From contig NZ_PEBK01000014.1 of assembly GCF_002802905.1 (NCBI RefSeq), forward strand, positions 1 through 45,822: DNA of 45,822 nt. Direction: 5' to 3'. Below the pieces are notes generated by a model that was not told the DNA's origin, searched no databases, and was given only the letters and a program-made list of their open reading frames with translations. The stretch is from Bifidobacterium simiarum. GTDB taxonomy: Bacteria; Actinomycetota; Actinomycetes; Actinomycetales; Bifidobacteriaceae. The position numbers were made by a program, and so were the translations under genes. Below, piece after piece: positions 23,082 to 29,574 of this stretch. Positions within the stretch are counted from its first letter, which is position 1, and each line of letters opens with the position of its first letter.

Positions 23082-24695
23082 ATGAGTGGATTGTCAAGAC
23101 GACTGGCCCGAACGGGGGCGGTGATCGCCTCCATGCTGGCAATGGTCCTCACCGTGGCCATGGCCCCGGCCGTGGGCGCCTCGGCCGCCGAAGGATGGTC
23201 TGCGGGGCTGACCGACCAGCAGATTCACTCATCCTACGGGTTCATCAAATGGATGACGGTCAACGGGGATTCGGCGGACCAGAGAGCGGATGCACGAAGG
23301 GCCCTATATAATCTCGAAGATGCCATGACGAACAAGGAGTTTCCCACCTATACGCATCTGGGGCAGGTGAGCGATGCGACGTCATTGGACAACACCCGCA
23401 AGGCACTACGAGAAGATATCCGTTCCAACCAGTTCCGCACCGGTCTGAAAAACGAGCCATGCCGCATGGATCTTCCCGAAGGCAAGGGGCGTCGCTGCGA
23501 CGACCCAAACAAACGACTTCAGGTCCAGCGGATGAATCTCCAGCTTCTCGTTATCGCTCAGTCCGCCGCCAATTATACATACGCCACTGGCGACCATTAT
23601 CATGGCGGCAGCGCCGAGAATATCGGCGGTATCGAAAACTTCTACAATGAGAAGAGCGAATACGACCGAGATATGACGGACGGCAGGATCGACGGCAAGG
23701 CCGCCGATGGTAGCGTGGCCTACAATTCCGGTCATTACGTGAACTATGTGAATGACAAATACGTGTACGCATCTGGCGGCATGTACGGCAATGGCACCAC
23801 CGAAGGCAATGGCTTCGTACAGGAGTATTATCTTGCTGAGGGAAAGGGTCCTATTACTAAACCATATGTGCCCGGATTTGGATTCCCGAATGATATCGTC
23901 CCCGAGGATTCAGATTATGTAACCAATCAGGGCATGACCCTCCCCCAGAACCTTCTGGCGAAGTTCGACCAGTACACGGCCATGCTGGATGCCAACACCA
24001 CGTACACGGTGTCCTTCGATTCCGCAGGCGGCAGTACAGTGGCCTCGCAGACCGTGAGGAAGAACGCCAAGGCCACGCAGCCAGCCAACCCCACCCGCTC
24101 TGGCTACTCGTTCGCCGGATGGTATAGCGGCAGCGCCAAATGGGACTTCAGCAAGCCCGTGACCGGCAATCTGACCCTGACCGCCAAGTGGACCCGCAAC
24201 GCCACTCCGTCCAAGCCCACGGACCCGTCGAAGCCGAGCTCGAAGAAGGTGCCCGTGTACCGCGTATACAACCGCAATTCCGGTCTGCATCACTACACGA
24301 CCAGCAAGGCCGAGAACGACATGCTCGTGAGGCTCGGCTGGCGTGACGAGAACCACGGCAAATCCAGCTTCATCACCGTGAGCAAGGACACTCCCGGCGC
24401 CAGGCCCGTGTACCGCGAGTACAACCGCCGCTCGGGCAACCATAACTGGACGCTGAACAAGGCGGAGCACGACATGCTCGTGCGCCTTGGCTGGAAGGAC
24501 GAGGGCATCGCCTGGTACACCAGTCCCACCGGACAGAACGTGTACCGCCTGTACAACCCCAAGCCCTATCACAAGCCGAAGAACGGGCGCGGCAACGGCG
24601 GCGGCGAGCATGTGTACACCACCAGCTACGCGGAGTACCTGGCCGTCATCAGGGCAGGCTGGCGCGGCGAGGGCGTGGCGTGGAAGTCACTGTAA
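23082..24695 (+). CDS. Secreted CAP-like / InlB B-repeat / DUF5648 protein
   Basis: A 537-aa exported protein carried by the element. Residues 1-36 form a Sec signal peptide with RR then a long hydrophobic core and an AxA site (GASAA). Residues about 40-310 resemble a CAP domain (SAENIGGIENFYNEKSEYD, then SGHYVNYVNDKYVYASGG). About 320-385 is an InlB B / Listeria-Bacteroides repeat (YTVSFDSAGGSTV, then GYSFAGWYSG). After a Pro/Ser/Lys linker come three DUF5648-type units, each starting VYR-x-YN and ending near a LGW or AGW box. No LPxTG anchor is seen, so it is secreted or bound to the wall non-covalently. Role may be adhesion, wall binding or mating-pair contact. Confidence 0.8.
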   Translation: MSGLSRRLARTGAVIASMLAMVLTVAMAPAVGASAAEGWSAGLTDQQIHSSYGFIKWMTVNGDSADQRADARRALYNLEDAMTNKEFPTYTHLGQVSDATSLDNTRKALREDIRSNQFRTGLKNEPCRMDLPEGKGRRCDDPNKRLQVQRMNLQLLVIAQSAANYTYATGDHYHGGSAENIGGIENFYNEKSEYDRDMTDGRIDGKAADGSVAYNSGHYVNYVNDKYVYASGGMYGNGTTEGNGFVQEYYLAEGKGPITKPYVPGFGFPNDIVPEDSDYVTNQGMTLPQNLLAKFDQYTAMLDANTTYTVSFDSAGGSTVASQTVRKNAKATQPANPTRSGYSFAGWYSGSAKWDFSKPVTGNLTLTAKWTRNATPSKPTDPSKPSSKKVPVYRVYNRNSGLHHYTTSKAENDMLVRLGWRDENHGKSSFITVSKDTPGARPVYREYNRRSGNHNWTLNKAEHDMLVRLGWKDEGIAWYTSPTGQNVYRLYNPKPYHKPKNGRGNGGGEHVYTTSYAEYLAVIRAGWRGEGVAWKSL

Positions 24696-24718
24696 GTCGG
24701 TAGGCGCCCCCCCAGATA

Positions 24719-24762
24719 GGCCCCTTGGGAAGATCCATGACAGGCTTCCCAAGAGGCCTTTT
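24719..24762 (+). terminator. Terminator of the secreted-protein gene
   Basis: GGCC and CTTGGGAAG (24719-24732) pair with CTTCCCAAG and GGCC (24745-24758), with one mismatch, followed by TTTTATTG. Confidence 0.9.
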
Positions 24763-24936
24763 ATTGTCTCATTGCCCTATCGGCCTATTTTGGAGGACCT
24801 TTTTCCATCCGTTACAGTCGAACCACCTTGACAACACCCCCTATATATGTGTGCCATCAGGGTCATTACCGTTGCCGCGGCAGGAGCTAGAATAATAGCC
24901 ACCCGGTCTTCTGCCCCCTGTATCTCGATGGAAAAC

Positions 24937-24957
24937 AGGGGACATTTAGGGGACATG
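24937..24957 (+). repeat. Right pair of AGGGGACAT iterons (candidate Int arm sites)
   Basis: AGGGGACATT (24937-24946) and AGGGGACATG (24948-24957), 11 nt apart as in the left pair at 18037. The 128 bp from here to attR are rich in CGTAAA and AAAACG motifs (24974-25075), possibly further protein-binding sites; no gene is seen between 24763 and 25085. Confidence 0.7.
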
Positions 24958-25085
24958 GCTATGACAAGTACCGTAAAACGGCGTAAATCGACGCGATGCA
25001 AGAAAAGGTGAAAAACGTTGAAATTGCAACGAAAACAAGTGTTATGCATAGCGGTGCAAAACAGCGTAAAAAACGTTGGATCTAA

Positions 25086-25122
25086 CAAGGGGTCGCGGGT
25101 TCAAATCCCGCCGGTCCGACCA
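25086..25122 (+). other. attR (37-bp core)
   Basis: An exact copy of 17946-17982. The tRNA 5' half is absent upstream of it, so this is the displaced half of the original attachment site. Confidence 0.92.
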
Positions 25123-25127
25123 CATAG

Positions 25128-25158
25128 CCCGGAATCGTTGAGGTTCCGGGTTTTGTTT
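25128..25158 (+). terminator. Original tRNA-Pro terminator, displaced by the element
   Basis: CCCGGAA (25128-25134) pairs with TTCCGGG (25144-25150), followed by TTTTGTTTT. It lies 6 nt after attR, where the tRNA terminator would have been before insertion. Confidence 0.85.
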
Positions 25159-25214
25159 TCCACGATTCTTGTCGGGGCGTGCGAACTTTGTTGCAGTCAT
25201 CCTAAGATGAGAGT

Positions 25215-25856
25215 ATGTCAACCACAATTCATGTGTATCCAACGACGGATTATCTTCCTCTTGTTGAGGAAACAAGGCTGCGGACACAGGAATTGTTCCA
25301 ATGGTTTCTGCACAAGCAGAATATTGGCGGGACTTTGGAAGTGCAGGCGTTTTATCAGGGGAAAAGGCGCTGTCGGGTGGAGTCTTCTGTTCGGTGGCAA
25401 GTGGGAATGGATCTGGGGTTCGCCTATCTGATCGATGGCGAATGGCGTGGTGGCTCATGGCCTGAATTATGGGAACGAGACCGAATCGATCAGTGGTGGG
25501 TCGATGACTATGAGAAGTCAGATGGAAAGTTCGGTTTTCCCTCCTCTATGTTGGGACAGATTGTTCCCTTGGATAACGATGATTTTGCGGGAAATCTTTC
25601 TGAAGAGGAATTGCGGGTGGTAAATTCCTTCGACTATTTCTGGGATGAGTATCGCAATGCCGGCGCTCCTGCAGTGACTTCTGTGGGGTACGGCTTTGCT
25701 GCGGCGGCATTGGCTGAGGAAACAAACGGTAGGCTGGTGTCGTTTGATGGCGCGTTCGATGATATTGGTCACAATGGGGAATTCGCCGATCAATTCCTTT
25801 CGTGGTGGGGAGATGCGCAGATGAAATTCTATGGTGTGGATGCTTTTCGATGGTGA
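25215..25856 (+). CDS. Unknown protein, 213 aa, possibly immunity-like
   Basis: Base composition is more AT-rich than the neighbours. The sequence is acidic and rich in aromatic residues, with a C-terminal block (GYGFAAAALAEETNGRLVSFDGAFDD, then FADQFLSWW) like that of small immunity-type proteins found near polymorphic toxins in other Gram-positives. That likeness is from memory and weak. The start at 25215 has only a poor ribosome site (GATGAGAG). It directly follows the attR/terminator, in the accessory zone. Confidence 0.6.
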   Translation: MSTTIHVYPTTDYLPLVEETRLRTQELFQWFLHKQNIGGTLEVQAFYQGKRRCRVESSVRWQVGMDLGFAYLIDGEWRGGSWPELWERDRIDQWWVDDYEKSDGKFGFPSSMLGQIVPLDNDDFAGNLSEEELRVVNSFDYFWDEYRNAGAPAVTSVGYGFAAAALAEETNGRLVSFDGAFDDIGHNGEFADQFLSWWGDAQMKFYGVDAFRW

Positions 25857-25863
25857 GGGATTG

Positions 25864-25929
25864 ATGATGGATGTCGATGCAGCTGAAAAACTGGTGAAAG
25901 AAGCCTATGAGAGATTCAAGAAGCTGTAA
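25864..25929 (+). CDS. Very short ORF, 21 aa, possibly a gene remnant
   Basis: Seven nucleotides after the preceding stop, ATGATG opens a frame reading MDVDAAEKLVKEAYERFKKL, a clean amphipathic helix. GAGGG lies 4 nt upstream. It may be a genuine tiny gene coupled to the previous one or the stub of a longer gene. Confidence 0.3.
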   Translation: MMDVDAAEKLVKEAYERFKKL

Positions 25930-26149
25930 GCGGTTTCATTGGTCTCATTGAGTGGTCTCATGCATGTTATTACATGTCTGAATTCGACGAGATTGGCATT
26001 CCTGCGATTTTGGGTTTTCCGTTTCAGTGATGACTGCAGCTTTGGTTTTTAGCGGATGGTCTGTGGGTCTCATTATTCGTCCGATTTTGTCGGTCGTCTT
26101 TCGATTGAAAAAGAGGATGATCATACCGGGGCCGGAGACGGTCTTTCTT

Positions 26150-26200
26150 GGCTTCCCCTTAGAGGGGAAGCTGGCAGCCGTGAGGCTGACTGATGAGGTG
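26150..26200. repeat. GGGGAAG-type palindromic repeat
   Basis: GGCTTCCCCTTAGAGGGGAAGC, split by a 4-nt loop, followed by GGCAGCC, GGCTGAC and TGATGAGG. It is the same dispersed element as at 1997, 15354 and 36460. The rest of 25930-26293 contains no gene that I can support. Confidence 0.8.
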
Positions 26201-26269
26201 TCGGGTGGAGTCACCATGCCGGCTGTTTCGGCCTCGAGGGTCGCATCGCCGTTTATCCGGAATATGTTC

Positions 26270-26287
26270 TTTTTTTTTGGGGGGGGG
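26270..26287. repeat. T9-G9 homopolymer tract
   Basis: Nine T followed by nine G just downstream of the minus-strand gene that ends at 26294. Such a tract is prone to slippage; a sequencing artefact is also possible. Confidence 0.7.
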
Positions 26288-26293
26288 CTTCGC

Positions 26294-26776
26294 TTATTTG
26301 TTCTCGCTACGATGCCGTGGTGAGGGGTGCTGTTCGCGTTGCCTGACCGAGTAGATGTCCTGATTGTAGTAGGCCGCTTGTTCCTCGACCCGTTTGCGGG
26401 CTTCCTCGTCCTTGCCCCACCAGATACTGAACCTTCCCGGCCGCGGCCGGTCCTGTCCTTCGTCTCTCGCCATGCAGCGTAGCGCCTTCGGGTCGAACAC
26501 CTTCCTGGCGCGGAAATTCGTCAGACGGTCACGTCGGATGTAGACGATGGCGAGCCTCCATTGCTTGCGTGGTTTGCCGATGACGCGCAGCACGCCGCCA
26601 TGGTCGAATGAACTGTCACGCCAGATAGACGACACGTACACCTTCGTGCCGGGGCTGAAGATCTTCGTTCCGTTCTCGATGTGATGGTCCTGTCCGACCT
26701 CGTGTTCGTCCACGACGTTCGCGACCAAGCACCACGAGAACAGTTCGCCACGCTGCCGCTGCTTCGTTTCTTCCAT
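26294..26776 (-). CDS. Unknown protein, 160 aa
   Basis: A basic, aromatic-rich protein: NGTKIFSPGTKVYVSSIWRDSSFDHGGVLRVIGKPRKQWRLAIVYI, then FRARKVFDPKALRCM and a charged tail. The middle follows a pattern (FSPGTKVY, VIGK.R, NFRA..VF.P) that I associate with small proteins of unknown function near polymorphic toxins, without certainty. The ATG at 26776 has AGGAG only 1 nt upstream, so the start is uncertain. Its upstream side runs directly into a hairpin-repeat module (26788-27065). Codon use is less GC-rich than the core genes. Confidence 0.55.
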   Translation of the reverse strand: MEETKQRQRGELFSWCLVANVVDEHEVGQDHHIENGTKIFSPGTKVYVSSIWRDSSFDHGGVLRVIGKPRKQWRLAIVYIRRDRLTNFRARKVFDPKALRCMARDEGQDRPRPGRFSIWWGKDEEARKRVEEQAAYYNQDIYSVRQREQHPSPRHRSENK

Positions 26777-26787
26777 ACTCCTATGGT

Positions 26788-27065
26788 GGCATGGAATGCG
26801 GTATTGCGTTGATTGTTGGTTCCGTGGCGGGATTCTGGAACTCTGCGTTATTGGGATCGTGGCGATTTCAAGGGTTTGGTGTTTCTGAAGGGAATGAAAT
26901 CTGGCAGGGAAGGGAGAAAGTGAGAGCATTCACGTTCCGTGCCGGGAAATTGTGGTAGAGAACGTCGAATATGGGGAATAGGTCGTTCCGTGCCGGGGGA
27001 TCGTGGCAGGGAGCGGGTCAAGTGCAGGATATAACGCCCTGTGCCATAAGTTGACATCAGAGAAT
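26788..27065. repeat. 51-nt hairpin repeat array, locus 1
   Basis: A leader segment (26788-26881) followed by units starting at 26882, 26933, 26984 and 27035, exactly 51 nt apart. The typical unit is CGTTCCGTGCC, a 10-nt loop, GGCAGGGAACG-like, then a 19-nt spacer. The leader and first units are homologous to 28832-29058. The remaining sequence to 27180 shows nothing further. Confidence 0.8.
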
Positions 27066-27180
27066 GCTGAAAGTGCGAAATTTGGCATTCTGTGGCCAGC
27101 ATGTGATGGGTCATGATTACGGCTATTCCATTTATTGCGGCCGAGGCGCAGTGGTGCGTCGCTCGGTTGTTGTCATCGGA

Positions 27181-27888
27181 TCAGATGTCGATAAACTTCG
27201 CCCATGCGAGCGTTCTTCGTAATTCATGCCGATTCGGATATCTGCCGACGACGTGGGCGGCGATGGAGCGCGCTTTGTCCATGCCGAGGATCGCTGCATA
27301 GTTGTTGAGAACCTTGATGATATGCCCATAGGCGTCGTTGTTGTCGGCAAGCAGTAAAGGTCCTGACAATGTTCCTCGGGGCAGGGGACCGAGCAGGATG
27401 GTATCTGTTTCCTGCGGATGGGATATCGCCATGATCCGGTAGATCGGATACGAAGGGCATGTCGTGTAATCAAAGTAGCGCAGTGCCATATTCGAAAGAC
27501 GTTCTTTGACGATAAGGCGCTCGAGTGCAGGATTGCGTAGTGAGTTTTTCGACTCGGCTAGGGTTTTCCTGCGTTTCAGTTCGGAGAAGGATTCGTTGCA
27601 AATGCGTGGGATGAGATCGGTCCATTCCGTTGGCGTGCATATGCTGCGCAGATAAAAGACATAGTCGATATCTTCGTTGCGTCGGGCATGGGTGATTCGC
27701 TGCACCAGCCCTTCCATGGCGCGGTTGTGCATGGGCGTTGCTGTGCCGGCGCGTCTGAACAGATATGTTGTGTCGTATGCGCAATCCTGCCAGCACCGAT
27801 GCGTTCCGGTAATGTCTTCGATGAGTGAATCATGCATGATGTGGCGTATAAGCATGATTCCATTATGTGGGCGGAAACGGTCTTTCAT
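27181..27888 (-). CDS. Unknown protein, 235 aa, paired with a DUF3841 gene
   Basis: It follows the DUF3841 gene after 31 nt on the same strand and is probably its operon partner. The sequence is basic (many Arg) with an N-terminal HDSLIEDITGTHRCWQDCAYD block, a middle rich in Arg and Leu, and a C-terminal helical part (GHIIKVLNNYAAILGMDKARSIAAHVVGRYPNRHELRRTLAWAKF). I recognise no family. The start (27888) has no clear ribosome site; ATG at 27855 is an alternative. Base composition suggests acquired DNA. Confidence 0.6.
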   Translation of the reverse strand: MKDRFRPHNGIMLIRHIMHDSLIEDITGTHRCWQDCAYDTTYLFRRAGTATPMHNRAMEGLVQRITHARRNEDIDYVFYLRSICTPTEWTDLIPRICNESFSELKRRKTLAESKNSLRNPALERLIVKERLSNMALRYFDYTTCPSYPIYRIMAISHPQETDTILLGPLPRGTLSGPLLLADNNDAYGHIIKVLNNYAAILGMDKARSIAAHVVGRYPNRHELRRTLAWAKFIDI

Positions 27889-27919
27889 GTCGGTGGCAGC
27901 ATGACCATCACGGATAGGG

Positions 27920-28729
27920 CTAACTGAGTCGCAATGGATTCCATACCTGCACTACGTCATCAGGTTCGATCCACCAGAACACAGCTTGTACGTAACGATT
28001 CGGCAAGATCATGAGGTCATCGGTTGAATCGATGGTTCGTGCGGCATCGCCATCGCTTCCATGACAATTGTTCAGATCGCATCCGATGGGTTCATGTCCG
28101 GTGGGGATGAGCACATGTTGGCGCCATTGTTGGCGTTTCGTCTCGATGGGATCGTCCCAGTGCTCTTCCAGCCATGTGCTCAACCTCGCGTTATCCCAGC
28201 ATGAGGACTCGTTGGGCGGTATGGGCCAACGATTCAGTACGTTGTGCCAGCTGTCCAGATCAGAGAGCAACACGCGACGAGATGGGATGCGAAGATGAAT
28301 CAGGTGGTCTTGCCTGTTGTCAGGAGAACGGAATTCGTGGTATCTGCGGTCGGGTCTGGATCTCGGCCTGTCATGATTGTCGGTCCAGCGAGCATATGCC
28401 CAGATCGCTGTGAGATCATCGGGAACAGTGATCGTCGTTCGAGTGATCATACGATTGCGGATTTTCATGGTTTCGGGGAACGGTGTGATTCCGGCATGTA
28501 GCATTTCATTTTCAATCCACCGGTAGGCGTCGGCGAATGTGCCATCCTCATCGTTTCGTAGACATCCGGCTTGGCGTGCGTCGGCTACCGTCGCATGATA
28601 AACCGATCCGTTTGCGAAGGCACGCTCAATGGCTTCGAATGGTTGAAATGTGTATAGGTCGAGCAGATGATCAGGGGAGACATTGCTGTCTGTCTGTTCG
28701 CTATGTTTCAGGATTTTCCGGTTATTCAT
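27920..28729 (-). CDS. DUF3841-like protein, 269 aa
   Basis: LYTFQPFEAIERAFANGSVYHA near the start, GTFADAYRWIENEM, AIWAYARWTDNHDRP, a central RVLLSDLDSWHNVLNRWPIP block, and a closing NRYVQAVFWWIEPDDVVQVWN follow the plan of DUF3841 proteins, which read roughly as text-like 'tryptophan-rich' domains of unknown role. The ATG at 28729 is chosen because the domain begins shortly after it; the frame is open for another 200 codons through the hairpin repeats, but the repeat frame differs at locus 1, so that part is probably not coding. No strong ribosome site. Likely co-transcribed with the gene at 27181. Confidence 0.7.
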   Translation of the reverse strand: MNNRKILKHSEQTDSNVSPDHLLDLYTFQPFEAIERAFANGSVYHATVADARQAGCLRNDEDGTFADAYRWIENEMLHAGITPFPETMKIRNRMITRTTITVPDDLTAIWAYARWTDNHDRPRSRPDRRYHEFRSPDNRQDHLIHLRIPSRRVLLSDLDSWHNVLNRWPIPPNESSCWDNARLSTWLEEHWDDPIETKRQQWRQHVLIPTGHEPIGCDLNNCHGSDGDAARTIDSTDDLMILPNRYVQAVFWWIEPDDVVQVWNPLRLS

Positions 28730-28831
28730 TATCGAATTCTGTTCATCAATATACAAGTTCGTCCTACCGATCGTAGACAACAGATACAGCATATCGTTGC
28801 GATGTCCTACGGAGTTAGGTGGGAAGATGAT

Positions 28832-29212
28832 GGCACGGAGTGCGGTATGTTGCGGATTGTTGATTCCGTGGCGGAAAATGAGGATTCGTCGATTTCGGGA
28901 TCGTTGCGATTTCAAGGGTTTGGTGTTGCGGGAGGGGAAGGAATCTGGCAGGGAACGGCGGATACGGGGATATGTGCGTTCCGTGCCGGGAAAACGCGGC
29001 AGGGGGCACGGGATATGGGGATACGCGCGTTCCATGACAAGAACTCGTGGCAGGGAATGCAGGATGGGGAACGGACGACCTTCCGTGACATGGCCTTGTG
29101 GCAGAGAACGACGGGAGTGCGACCTATGGCGTTCCGTGACGAGGCTGTGCGTCAGGGAATGAAGACGCGGGGAGCATACGCGTTCCGTGCCATGCGGGCC
29201 CGTCGAAACGGT
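28832..29212. repeat. 51-nt hairpin repeat array, locus 2
   Basis: A leader (28832-28925) and units starting at 28926, 28977, 29028, 29079, 29130 and 29181, all exactly 51 nt apart. In the unit at 29130 the stem pair GCC/GGC is replaced by GAC/GTC, a compensatory change. The array ends just before the ileS promoter. 28730-28831 holds a possible promoter for the DUF3841 gene. Confidence 0.85.
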
Positions 29213-29238
29213 ACGTTCCTCCGTCCCCGGACGGGTGT

Positions 29239-29566
29239 TATCATGGTGGGCGGTGAGCATTGATCCGTCATCAGCGGGGAGCTTCCGGAAGAACGGCCGA
29301 CATCCGTCGCGCGGCATGGCGCATGCGGAACATCGCATGCGGAACATCGCGCGGTGGCAACGGCTTATTAGACCCGGCGGGTAGGCCCGAGACAGCCGAA
29401 TTCAAGCGGTCGCATCGCCGTCCCAAGGCAGTTCGGGGCATGATGCGGCAAGCGAGGTGGTACCGCGGTTCGCCGCGCATCGAACGACCCGCGCCGCACG
29501 TGGCGCGCAACCGATGCCGTGCGATTCGTCCTCGTGGCAGTAGTAATGACGAAACTGTGCATGAGG
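29239..29566 (+). promoter_or_regulatory. T-box riboswitch of ileS, with promoter
   Basis: The T-box sequence GAGGTGGTACCGCGG lies at 29454-29468. A short Stem I precedes it, with CCGTCATCAGCGGGGAGC; ATC at 29270-29272 is the likely Ile specifier. GCGAGG before the T-box and CCTCGTGGC at 29530 can form an alternative stem near the ribosome site GAGGAG (29563), as in the translational ileS T-boxes known from Actinobacteria. A -10 box TATCAT is at 29239. Uncharged tRNA-Ile would free the ribosome site. Confidence 0.88.
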
Positions 29567-29574
29567 AGATAGCG

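Noticed and set aside
26882-29212. CRISPR array
   Set aside because: The period is regular (51 nt), but repeats are degenerate hairpins, the 19-nt spacers are partly conserved, and no cas genes are near.
28667-29263. A 198-aa plus-strand protein of 17-residue repeats
   Set aside because: The open frame results from a 51-nt period with few stops; both strands are open, there is no ribosome site, and stem pairing rather than codon usage is conserved.
28730-29347. An N-terminal extension of the DUF3841 protein through the repeats
   Set aside because: The homologous module at 26.8-27.1 kb is in another frame relative to its gene, so the repeats are unlikely to be translated as part of either protein.
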